A stretch of DNA of 64,000 nucleotides from Fulvia fulva (lineage: Eukaryota > Ascomycota > Dothideomycetes > Mycosphaerellales > Mycosphaerellaceae), in contig NC_063014.1 of NCBI RefSeq assembly GCF_020509005.1, forward strand, positions 1,302,001 to 1,366,000, written 5' to 3'. Below, piece after piece: positions 33,858 through 43,700 of the stretch (position 1 is the stretch's first letter; each line of letters begins with the position of its first letter). Under the pieces are notes generated by a model that saw nothing but the letters and a program-made list of their open reading frames with translations, was not told where the DNA came from and ran no database searches. A program made the translations under genes and the position numbers.

Positions 33858-34222
33858 GCTTCCAGGACCGCGATAGGGAAGGCCATCAACCTGGACGCTA
33901 TTGACTTCAGTCTTTGAGGCCGAGGCTCTCAAGGAAGTTTCGCCAAGACTTGGAGAATTCGACCCTACAGGAGATGAAGTCCGAAGACAAAACACCAAGT
34001 AACACTGCCTATGTACTGTTGCAACAATGATCAGCTATCACGACTGGACCATGCAACGCGTCTGCCATGCCTCATTTCCCTCCGGACCTCGCCGGCATCA
34101 CTGACCTTCCCATGACTCGGACATGGAGACTTGTCTCGGACTTGCACCGGCCCCACCAATGTACCTAGGTACTTGTATCAACATGGTTTTCCGCTACTCA
34201 TCGACCAAGCACAGCTTGAATA
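33858..34222. other. Intergenic space between FAN1 and the tRNA-like gene
   Basis: No gene seen; presumed FAN1 3' UTR and upstream flank of the tRNA-Asn-like locus. Confidence 0.4.
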
Positions 34223-34232
34223 TCCCCCATGG

Positions 34233-34287
34233 GTGAGTTCGCAGTGGTCAATGGTACATCCCAGATCATTCGCTAACATTTGTCCAG
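34233..34287 (+). other. 55-nt mRNA-type intron-like insertion in the tRNA D-stem
   Basis: It begins GTGAGT, has the branch-site consensus GCTAAC at 34272-34277 and ends TGTCCAG. These are the same signals as in the protein-coding introns of this window; for example, the intron at 48769-48828 also starts GTGAGT and ends GCTAACATATGCCAG. It interrupts between tRNA positions 10 and 11. The exact junction is ambiguous by one G, and one of the two possible placements is GT-AG. Confidence 0.6.
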
Positions 34288-34315
34288 CGCAATTGGCTAG
34301 CGCGTTCGACTGTTA

Positions 34316-34334
34316 ATTGTTCTGCAATCAGCAA
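34316..34334 (+). other. 19-nt canonical-position tRNA intron
   Basis: It lies directly after base 37, one base 3' of the GTT anticodon, where the nuclear tRNA splicing endonuclease normally cuts. Removing it restores the seven-base anticodon loop and a five-pair stem. Confidence 0.65.
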
Positions 34335-34416
34335 ATCGGGAGGTTGATAGTTCGAGCCTATCTGGGGGAGGAATAGGGATAAGTAAAAGGGTCTTGACCC
34401 GACTTATCAAGCCACA

Positions 34417-34421
34417 TTTTT
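34417..34421 (+). terminator. Possible RNA polymerase III terminator (T5)
   Basis: A run of five T residues on the coding strand, 47 bp after the discriminator base of the tRNA-like gene. It follows a short GGGTC/GACCC inverted repeat at about 34390-34401. Confidence 0.35.
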
Positions 34422-35058
34422 GCTCAGTTTGAGCTCAGTCAGCGTAACCGACCATCTTCACCTTTTTGCACTTTTTACTCGAGTCGTGGCCTTTGTGTTG
34501 AGATATCATGATCATCTGGCTTATCACACGATATTCCTCATTAGGATAACGTGTTTGAAGCACAGCTCTGGCTCCAGTGCCAAGACTTTTGTCAGTAGCA
34601 ACACATTCTCTCTGTGACGAATCCAGGTTTTCCAGACAAGGGTTAAACATCACCCTCACGACGATGAGCAGTAATTCATATACACTCTGTACCGAGATCC
34701 TATAGTGCCAACGTTGTGGCTATGTGCCCACTTGCTGCTCGAGTGGCTCGGCTCAAGCCGAAGCTAGCGCAAGATCGGGCCCCACTTACTGTGGTATCTT
34801 GTGGTGTTTACTTCCTCTTGATCAACAAGTTCATCCTCCATACAAGTCTCAGTATTTGTGAATAGGGTGATGATCCTTGCATGACAAAGCTCGCTTCAAT
34901 AATGATGGCTACTCGTATGTCCAATCTCCCGTGCGCCAAAGGATGCGGCCAAGAGATTGAGAGCTGAGTTCGCCTTCGCGAATGTACCACTCGACGTCTA
35001 TCCACCATCAAACAATACTTTATAGCATTCTGGGCTCCAGCTTAACCTGTAGAGCGCT
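34422..35058. other. Upstream region of the P450 gene
   Basis: No gene recognised; presumed promoter of the P450. Confidence 0.4.
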
Positions 35059-36647
35059 ATGGACTACCTGCTCTCCGGCTTAGCTGTTCTATTGACGTAC
35101 TGGACTGGCCTTGTCATCTATCGACTCTACCTCAGCCCATTGGCGCATCTGCCTGGTCCTCGCCTTGCTGCTGCAACATCATGGTACCACACCTATCACG
35201 ATCTCGTACGCGGTGGCCAGTATGTCTTTGTTATAGAAGAAATGCATCGCAAGTATGGTCCGATCGTGAGAGTCAGGCCAGATACGGTGCACGTCTCGGA
35301 CCCACGTTTCATCGAGAAGCTGTACACCCAATCACCTAAACAAAGACGAGAGCGATACTACACTATACTCCAGCTTTTGCAGGCTCCTGGTAGTATTTTG
35401 GCGACCAACGACCACGATGCGCATCGACAGCGGCGAGCAGTGCTGAACCCATACTTCTCGCAGCAGAATGTGCGTCGACTGGAGCCATTGATTAACGATG
35501 TCCTTGCGAACCTCTTGCGGCGATACGAAGGATGGGCTGCGGAAGGTGCAACCGTGCAGATGAATACCGTGTTCCGAGCCGCGACGAAGGACATCATCCA
35601 AGCATACGCTCTTGGTGAGGGACAGAAGCTGCTGGACAAGGAGGACTGTGACGCTGCCTTCTTTGATGTGATGACTCCGCAGAGGATCAGTTATCTTGGA
35701 ACGCACTTCTACTGGTTGGCATTGATGTTAGCGAGAATGCCTCCCGCGATCATGATACGGTTGGTACCTCGTATCGCTGTGTTCATCCACTTCATGGAGG
35801 TATGTGGTCTTGACTTTCCTCCTTAGCCAAAGCTAAGTTCAGCCAGGATCTTACAGCGAAGATCGAGACCATACGAAGTGCCAAAGAACATCCTGAAGGC
35901 AAGACGATATTCCACGAAATTATGCGAAGCAAGGATCTGCCACCGTCAGAGAAAGAGACTCAACGCCTTGCCGATGAAGCTATGGTAATCCTCATAGCTG
36001 GTTCCGAGACCACCGCTTCGACCCTGACGGCCATAATGTACCACATGCTGAGTGACCGAAAGATGCTCGATCGCCTGAAGTCAGAGCTTAGGACTGTTAT
36101 GTCTGATAGCGAAAGCTCAATACCCAGCGCTGCAAATATCGACAATCTGCCATACTTGAATGCCATCATACAGGAAGCTATTCGATTATATCCTGGTGCC
36201 TCCCACCGCCAAGATCGATGCGCGCCGGACGAGGACCTTACTTATGTGAACCACGCGACCGGGCAGCGATATGTTATACCCGCTGGCACAGGTGTAGGCA
36301 TGACGGCACCCATCACTAATCGCGACAGAACTATCTACGGCGCAACTGCGGATGAGTTCATACCGGATCGTTACCTTGAGGACCCTAAGCTGCGGAAATG
36401 GCAGTTCTCATTCTCGAAAGGTACTCGGCAATGTATCGGCATGAACCTCGCGTACCAGGAGCTGCAGACTCTCATTGCAGGTATTTTCCACAAGTACGAT
36501 CTGTATGACCCGACGAAGGAGAAACAGAGTGGTCCGACGCTGGAGTTGTACAAGACAGAGAAACGCGACATTGCAATGTATGCTGACTACATGACACCTG
36601 CTCCACCCCCAGGCAGTCAAGGACTGCGGGTAGTGATCCGGCATTGA
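35059..36647 (+). CDS. Cytochrome P450 monooxygenase, CYP58/Tri4-like class
   Basis: Two exons, 35059-35799 and 35847-36647, joined in phase across a 47-nt intron (GTATGT, CTAAG-type branch, CAG), give 513 residues. An N-terminal membrane anchor (LLSGLAVLLTYWTGLVIY) is followed by the proline-rich hinge LPGPRL. The I-helix oxygen-binding motif AGSETTAS, the K-helix E-x-x-R in EAIRLYPG, the FIPDRYL (PERF-like) region and the heme loop FSFSKGTRQCIG with cysteine near residue 442 are all present. The overall pattern resembles ascomycete P450s related to trichodiene oxygenase. It is an ER enzyme using a P450 reductase; the substrate is unknown. No polyketide, terpene or peptide synthase is nearby, so it is probably a detoxifying or orphan P450. 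Confidence 0.88.
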
Positions 36648-36983
36648 GGACAGGCAGGTCTTCGTACGACTACCTGTCAAAGATGTACAGCTTTACCTAG
36701 ACGCATCGGAGAAGCGGCGGATACATTTCTCGCAGTCAGGTATGTTGGCGTCGTTCAGCTTGGAGACCATCGGGACCACTTGTATACAGCTATGCATGCA
36801 ATTTGACAAAGCATTAACCCCATCCACTGCCATGTCTTGTCATTGCATACGATCTGCGCTCCAACGGGCATGCCGCAGCTTGCAGCAGTGACAACTCACG
36901 CGACGTCCAGTTCGAGTTACTTATTACATGTGTTGGAGCTTTCGGCCGGACTGCAGCAGTAGTTCGCATTACACCACAGCAAG

Positions 36984-37067
36984 CGACGGCCGTAAAGAAC
37001 CTCAGCGGAGGCATCCCTCCGGGTCAGCCACATGACGCAGAATGCAGGAGCTGTCGACGGCCGTAAA
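36984..37067. promoter_or_regulatory. Two direct copies of CGACGGCCGTAAA, 71 bp apart
   Basis: The copies are at 36984-36996 and 37055-37067. The CGGCCG core is a close inverted CGG pair of the kind bound by zinc-cluster (Zn2Cys6) regulators. They lie between the P450 stop and the SDR start, so they could serve the SDR. This is inference from the motif alone. Confidence 0.25.
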
Positions 37068-37460
37068 CAATAGATCGTACTGCTGTGTACAGTCACACTA
37101 CTTGCAACCATTACGCCGCTTTGCTGCCATGCTCATGCGCGCTTGCTGCAGAAGCACATGTATATACAACCAGAGGTAGGCATTGCCAGTCCACTCTCAG
37201 CATACATGTAGCAACTTTGGGATCGTACAGCAACATAAAATGTGCTGTTGGCGGTTGTGAACCTCCAAAGGTAAGCGTAGCGGAGTGGAGCTCTCTACCA
37301 ACCCTTCTAGACTGCAAAGTAGCGTGCGATCCACACTACCGCTACCCGACGTACAGTGTTTATTATACGACGACATAGGCGTTAGCGACGAGTATATGTT
37401 TGCGAGTTCGCCAACAGGCACAGTGCGGTAGGTCACGTGACCCTGAAACTTGAAAGTTGA

Positions 37461-37465
37461 CCAAT
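37461..37465 (+). promoter_or_regulatory. CCAAT box upstream of the SDR gene
   Basis: CCAAT in the context GACCAATCAG, the preferred context of the HAP/NF-Y complex, about 180 bp before the SDR start codon. A TATA-like GGTATAGAG follows near 37496. Confidence 0.4.
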
Positions 37466-37642
37466 CAGAGCGAGCGCCAAGGCTAGTTGAGGGCTGGTAT
37501 AGAGCTTCACTCCCTCGCTGACGCCTCACCTACGTACTCGCAAGCTCGTACTCCGGTGTGGCTAGCGCTCGGTCGCTACGCTTAAACAACACAGAGCAAC
37601 AAAGACAACGACAGAAATAGTCAACACATACACCTCACCAAA

Positions 37643-38575
37643 ATGTCTTCCGCGTCATTCAACCCCTCCAAAGACATCCCCAGTCTCACTGGCAAGGTCA
37701 TCTTCATCACTGGCGGCACCGCCGGACTCGGGTCAGGCTCAATAAGAGAACTCGCAAAGCACGATCCCTCGCACATCTACTTCAGCGGCCGCAACGAAAA
37801 GAACGCCAACAGCTTAATCGAACGTGTCCGTAAGGACTCCCCAACTACCAACCTCACCTTCATCCCCTGCGACATCTCCTCCCTCGCCTCCGTCGCCCAA
37901 GCCTCCCAACGCCTGACCTCCCTTACCTCGCGCCTCGACATCCTCATGCTCAACGCCGGCATCATGGCCACAGCTGCCGCAACCTCCCAAGAAGGCTACG
38001 AAATCCAAATGGCAACGAACCACCTAGGCCACGCCCTACTCGTCAAACTCCTCCTCCCTACCCTCCTCTCGACCGCATCCCTCGGCGCAGACGTCCGCGT
38101 CATCAACATGTCCTCAATAGCCTACAAACAAGCCCCCTCCCCCGGTATATCCTTCCCCACCCTCAAATCCGCCCAACCCAAACTCGGCGGCGCCGTCGTT
38201 CCAGGACATCGCTGGGCGCGGTACGGCCAGAGTAAATTAGCGCAACTGCTGTACTCGCAAGAATTAGCGAAACATCACCCTGAGATCACATCGGTTGCGG
38301 TCCATCCTGGGTACATTATGACGGGGCTGTTTGATGGATTGCCGATGATGACGGCGTTGCCGGTGCTGCTGGTGAGTCTTGGGAGGAGAACGCCGGTGGA
38401 GCGGGGGCATTATAACCAGTGTTGGGCTGCGACGTGTGAGAAGGGGAAGTTGAGGAATGGAGGGTATTATGAGCCGATTGGGGTGTTGACGAAGCCGGCG
38501 ACGAAGCAGGCGAATGATGAGAAGTTGGCGGGTGAGTTGTGGAGGTGGACGGAGGAGCAGTTAGAGGGGTATTAG
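37643..38575 (+). CDS. Short-chain dehydrogenase/reductase (retinol-dehydrogenase-like)
   Basis: A single exon of 310 residues. The Rossmann nucleotide motif TGGTAGLG is near residue 23, the NAG-type strand motif (LNAGIM) near 109, a serine in NMSS near 155 and the catalytic Y-x-x-x-K in YGQSKLA near 194. It therefore has a complete classical SDR active site using NAD(P)(H). The substrate is not predictable. Its codon use shifts sharply: the first two thirds is C-rich on the coding strand and the last third (from about 38300) is G-rich. The start lies in a CAAAATGTC context after a CCAAT-box promoter. Confidence 0.9.
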   Translation: MSSASFNPSKDIPSLTGKVIFITGGTAGLGSGSIRELAKHDPSHIYFSGRNEKNANSLIERVRKDSPTTNLTFIPCDISSLASVAQASQRLTSLTSRLDILMLNAGIMATAAATSQEGYEIQMATNHLGHALLVKLLLPTLLSTASLGADVRVINMSSIAYKQAPSPGISFPTLKSAQPKLGGAVVPGHRWARYGQSKLAQLLYSQELAKHHPEITSVAVHPGYIMTGLFDGLPMMTALPVLLVSLGRRTPVERGHYNQCWAATCEKGKLRNGGYYEPIGVLTKPATKQANDEKLAGELWRWTEEQLEGY

Positions 38576-38784
38576 TGGTTGTCAGAAGATGTCTTTCCAT
38601 GATATAGCGTTAGCGAGCAATGGGTAATGTGAATTGAATGTACAGGCCATTCCACTCCCAACGGGTTGTCATTTCTGCCGTATATGGTATATTGGTGCAC
38701 AGCTGCCAATGCAGAGACCGCTCATATCCCCCTCCCAGACAATGAGGTTTAACGCCATCCACTGCCCTTGTAGGACTACTCTCC

Positions 38785-41700
38785 CTAAATATGGTCCAGG
38801 ACAACACAGTTGGACACATTGGTCTTTCTCTTCGACACGCCGTTGCTATCGCCCTTGCCATAGCTCTTCGGCGGTGGATGCTCGCGCATATACTCCTCTT
38901 TTATTCTCTTTGCATCTATGTCCCACTGGGCAGCCTTGGCATCCCAATCCCTTCGCAAAGAATCTGCCAACTCTTGTGCAGTCTGGCTCTGTACCAGGTA
39001 TGGCTGCTTCGTCGCATCGTCCGCGGCTTTCCACCACTTTCCGAGGGTAGTCCTTACAATGTTGCGTTGGTTCGATACGTTGGCGTACTGTTTCGCGCAG
39101 AACGCTGCACATTCCTCCCATTTGTCTTTGGTGTACTGGATGAAGGGATTTACGTTGGGACGACCGGGCTTGGTGGGACGCTCGCCGATTTGGCCGAGGA
39201 GAGTTGCGAAGATTGCGGCTTCGTAATCGAGGTCGGAGCCATCAAATGATGGAGCCACCCAGTACGACGGATCAGAAGCACAAACGCTCTTCGCTGGTGG
39301 TCCAGCTGGCTTCATGACCCAGCCAGGACTCTTCGCTGTCGGTGTTGCGGTAGGTTGGAATGTCGGAACATTCGCCAGTTGCGTCGCATCTTCCTCTTGC
39401 TTGATCGCCGGAACCCCTTCTGGGAGGTTCACTTGCACAGTAGTGGTTTGGCTGATGCTCACTGAAGGTATCGTGCCAGTTGCTTGTTGTAGAGATGGCT
39501 GCTGCGGAGCATTTGACTGCGCATGCGCGGCATACTCCATCTTTGCTTCCTGCTTGATCGGGCCTGGTCCAACGAGTGGACTTGGTAGCTTGATCACGCC
39601 AGCCATGTGGTCGATGACATCCGAAGCGACACGAAGGCCTGACAAGAGTGCTCCATGGACTGTGGCAGGATGTGTGCCGCACGTAGCCTCGCCAGCGAAG
39701 TGCAAATTGCCCACTGGTTTGGCCATCGTGTCATAGTCCCCAGGACGTGTCTCAGGTGCCACGTATGAGTATGTACCTCTTGCGAAAGGGTCTCTTCTCC
39801 ACCTCGTAACAATGCACTCAAGTGGCGCAGGCACTGGCTTTGTGGTGAAGACAGTGCGCAGTCTTGCTGTGACTTCGTTCATCAGAATGCTAGTTTCTGT
39901 CCATTCGGCGTCGTGTGCAGCATTGCCAGCCATGAGGGCGATGAGCATTGGTCGGCCGCTGATCTTGGTAGCGTTCCAGATGAGGTAAAACCGCCCTCTC
40001 CTTCGTTCGTAGTCGGACGGCTCCAGGCTCCCTTGTTGCTCAGGGTCGTTCAGCAGGCCAAACATGTCGCGATCGTCGTCCCAGAACGGCTCGTCGTAGA
40101 GCAAGATGACCTGACGATGGTAAGCTTATGTCGGAGATATTGTGATGAATATCATACCTTGTTGAGGAGTCCAAACCCCATTCGACTTATCGCCCCTTGT
40201 TTCCACCTAGGTAACGGAGGGTCAAAGTCGATGGTGTTTGACTTCAGTACGCCCAACGGCGCCGTCATGACCACTTGATCAGCCTCAATGACTTCGCCAT
40301 TGGTACATACCACCCTTGTCGGAAGGCGTTCATGGCTTTCCTCGCCATCGTCATAATGTATGCTATCGACAACATGGTTGAAGCGTACATCGAGCTTCGT
40401 TGGTAAATTCACCAAACCACGAGGCACCTGCGTATAGCCGCCGATAACTTCAGAGTGTGCACCCTCAAACTCGTTACCAGTGTCTTGGTCGTGACCGCTC
40501 AGGCTGAGCTGCGAGACCGGCGCTGCGTTCGCATACTCGAGATTTGCATGATGCCAATTGAGAAGTCGCATATCCAGTGGAGTGAAATCGAGCAGTTCCT
40601 GATACTGCACGATCGCCTCGTCCATGACTGTGCCCAGTGTCGGATAATGGCTGCTGTTTGCGATACGGTGTAGGGATATGCTTTGGTTGCGGGCGACTCC
40701 ATCCTTGATGTCCCATCCCATGCTCTTAGCAGCTCGAGCAGCACTGTGTATCGCGCTGCTATCTTCGGCGACCTGACTTCGGCCGGTCAGCTTCTCGGTG
40801 CCAGGAGGCGCGTTACGCCGGCGTCCACGTCTAGCGGCCGGTTTGTGGGCCTTGATCTGTGCCATCGGAATTGGCTCGAGCTGAAAGGCTGAGTACCCAT
40901 CGGGAGCTGGGTCACGACATCTGTTGATCAGTTCTTCATCGCCTTTGAGTGTTTCCTGCTTTTGAGGCTCGGCTCTGTACTCTCCAGCACGATCCGAAAT
41001 GTCCGTGTACAGCTCGGTGTTCAATGTGTCTCTCTCCTCTTCCACTTCCTCGCCGTCACAGTCGTAGATGGTGAGCGCGTCCTTCATAAGGTGGTATCGC
41101 AACCCGAGCTGACCACGTATGACTATATCAAGCGGATTGCCATGTTCGAACCCTGTAATGATCATGGCGCCCATTTCTGCCGTGTTTCGTAAGCCATCCG
41201 GCAAGCTGTTCTTTACTTGACTCCTCAAAGGCTTTGAGTACACCCGTCCGCCAACTCGATCTCTGCCTTCCAGGACGATGACCCGAGGTGGACGTTCGCC
41301 CATGTCTGTCCACTTCGATGCTTCCTGAATGAAGAGACTTTCTAGCTGTCGGGCTGTGGTCAGACCGGATACGCCAGCGCCGATCACGACCACTGTGCGT
41401 TGCCGAGCGTCTTTGCTGAAGTTTTTGGGTATCTTCGGATTCTTTTGCACCTGTACACAACCAAAATTGATATATCCGTTCCTTGTCAACCACCTATAGG
41501 CCACTTCTGCAAGACCAAAGAACCGACTTCCTCTCGCACATCCGGCAGCTTCCTCGGCGGTGATAGTGCACATAGGATTTTGCGTCCACAGTCTGAGTAT
41601 TGCATTTCGAATGTTGAGATAGACTGTGATTTCTTTGTACATCAGCAGGTCGGCAAGAAGCTTGTGTTCACCAGAATGCAGAGCGTATGGATCGAGCCTG

Positions 41701-42383
41701 GAAGCGTAAGCTGCGTCGATACATTCGGTAGCGTACACGTCGGCAGGTACGCGGGATGGTATTGACGAACGGGCTTTTGCCTGTACTCGTGGCTTGACGA
41801 CTTTCGGTGAACGAGGAACAGTGGATGCTGCTGGTGCTGCTGGCTTCGGGTCAGTCGTAGCTGTGGCGCCAGGCGCAGGTACTTTTGGTTCGGGGAGTGG
41901 GTGTTTTCGAGGTCGACCACGTTTTCTCTTCACAGGTACTTGTGGGTCGACGACTGGCTGCTCCGGTAATATCGGGATCTTGATTGGAGCTTCTGGGAGC
42001 TGAGCAGGTCGAGGTGATGTCGGCTTGATACTGCCATCCGCCAGACGCTTCCGAGACGGAGTATTAGAAGATCCCGCATTGAGTACAATTTCTTCGGCGG
42101 CGACAGATGAGGACATTGAAGATATGCCCGTGCTCGGAGCGGAGTCCAAAGAGCCATATCGCTGCCATTTGCCATTGGCATCAAGCTGCCACTTTTCTTT
42201 TGTTGATGACCCGTTCGAACTTCGGTCGAACACTTCGGTGCCGGCTGATGATAGGCTCGAATCGTCTTCGTCGGCGAGCAAGTGCTGAGCGATATTCACA
42301 TCTTTGCCCAGAGCCACGGCTGACGACTCGGCATCGGTTGTGATATATCCAGTCTCTGATATCGCCACCGCCGACCCAGCCAT
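38785..42383 (-). CDS. Lysine-specific histone demethylase LSD1-type amine oxidase with SWIRM and HMG box
   Basis: Two exons, 42383-40158 and 40110-38785, separated by a 47-nt intron (GTATGA to GTCAG), encode 1183 residues. In order: a Ser-rich N-terminus; an AT-hook (KRKRGRPRKHP, near 150); a SWIRM domain (about 215-300); an FAD-binding amine oxidase with VVVIGAGVSGLTTARQLE near 333 and the C-terminal dinucleotide-site region LHFAGEATCGTHPATVHGA; and an HMG-box-like region (about 1055-1150) starting NVNPFIQYTKDKWEE. This AT-hook/SWIRM/oxidase/HMG order is that of fungal LSD1 homologues such as those of Aspergillus and fission yeast. These enzymes demethylate mono- or dimethyl lysine of histone H3 in the nucleus by FAD-dependent oxidation. 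The start is at MAGSAVAISE; the upstream frame looks non-coding. Confidence 0.92.
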
Positions 42384-43700
42384 CTTGTCTCTCACGCAAG
42401 TGAATGTCCGCTGAGAAACATTTATCGTGTCGCCACCATGTCGTTGATATGTGTGGATGTCGGGTCGTGCTAGGATAGTAGTGCGAGGAGGCTGATCATG
42501 TGCCGAGCAGACGGCGCTTCGACATGCAGATTCTGCCCAGTCTGGCAGCAACGAGCGTACGAGCCGAATGTGGGATCTCGGAGGAACAAAGTGTCAAATT
42601 TGATGGGTATCGACTGTGTTATCTCATGGAATAGTGTGGTGCTGTGGTATGGGACATAGATGCAGCACTTGCCTCAAGGAGATCGAAGTCGCTGCCGCCG
42701 CCCCGCCGACTCGCGCCATCGCCGGACTTCACCTCTCTAACCAGCTTTTCATCTCGATCTTACCCATCCTCAACGCACTCACATATTGTTCATATACACT
42801 GATATGGCCAGATATGAGGCCAGAAAAGCCTGTGACGGGTATTTCCGATGATCAAGATGATGGACGATGCTGGAGGCAAGGACAAGTTGCAGCTGTGCGC
42901 AGCTCGCACGAAAGAGCTTTGGTACACACCCTCGGCAGAATCATAATTCGTCCTCTCGAGCGCATCCCACGAACAAATGAGACCGGGTAACGATGGCGAT
43001 GCGAATCAATACCTTTGTATGCGTAATTTGGTCATCTAGTTGTATAAACCGTGCGTCCAGGGGCAAGAAGTTGACATCGAGGATTGCATTCCGGCAGATG
43101 CGCACTCCCTCCCATGGCGGCAGATGATAGGAAAAGAGCCATTTGATAGTCTCATTGCACGGCGAATTGTGAAGGCACGTCCTGCCTGGCGCTGACGACA
43201 CTGATTCATAGCACGAACGCTCCACCTTTCATCGCAGCAGCATCTCTCGGCGTGGCGGGTTTCAGCGAGGCACTGGGTCATCGAGATTCGCGATGCGGCA
43301 TACTGTTGGAAAGTTGGTCTGAGACTCGTGGCGGCAAGGCGATACTTATTGAGCCAAGCACTACCGCACCGGGTTAGGGGAGTGACTGGACGACGAGACA
43401 CACATAAACAATTCTCGACTGGAATTGCACTTGCGCAAAGCCCGGAAAAAGAGCATGCATAGTCTCATTCGCTGTTTTGGACAAATAGACAAATCAGGAA
43501 TGGAGTTTCTCGCATATCATCTTTACTCACCTGCTCCACCCTTCTCACACTACACGCCCCCTCTTCCTCGCCAGGCACCCACACCATTTCGACCTTTCTG
43601 CGCTCAAGATAGCATGAAAATATGGACACTGCGGTACCTCTATGCTGCTGCATCAACAGCTTTCAGATCGTCACATAAACTATGATGTAGTGCTGCCACC
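42384..43700. other. Intergenic, promoter side of the LSD1-type gene and 3' flank of NTR2
   Basis: 1.3 kb with no recognisable gene. The longest frames (about 120 codons) show no domain. Confidence 0.45.

Larger units (their letters stand above)
34223..34370 (+). tRNA. tRNA-Asn(GTT)-like gene interrupted by two introns
   Basis: With 34233-34287 and 34316-34334 removed, the remaining bases fold as a full cloverleaf. The acceptor arms TCCCCCA (34223-34229) and TGGGGGA (34363-34369) pair over 7 bp, with discriminator G. The D-stem is GCGC/GCGC with loop AATTGGCTA. The anticodon stem TTCGA/TCGGG has two G-T pairs, and the loop CTGTTAA carries anticodon GTT. The T-arm is GATAG, TTCGAGC, CTATC, all paired. 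The core CGACTGTTAATCG is like yeast tRNA-Asn. The T-arm holds a good B box; the A box is split by the first insertion but CAGCGCAATTGG downstream keeps a near match. Without removing the first insertion, no acceptor stem can form. Expression and processing are unproven; it might be a pseudogene. Confidence 0.7.
36648..37642. other. Intergenic region before the SDR gene
   Basis: No gene seen. It contains two copies of a 13-bp sequence with a CGGCCG core and a CCAAT box near its right end, annotated separately. Confidence 0.4.

Noticed and set aside
34131..34316. 61-codon frame across the 5' part of the tRNA-like locus
   Set aside because: Its protein has no features, while the same bases form a complete tRNA fold after intron removal.
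35059..38575. P450 and SDR as part of a secondary-metabolite cluster
   Set aside because: No polyketide, terpene or peptide synthase, transporter or pathway regulator is adjacent; the neighbours are a tRNA-like gene and a histone demethylase.
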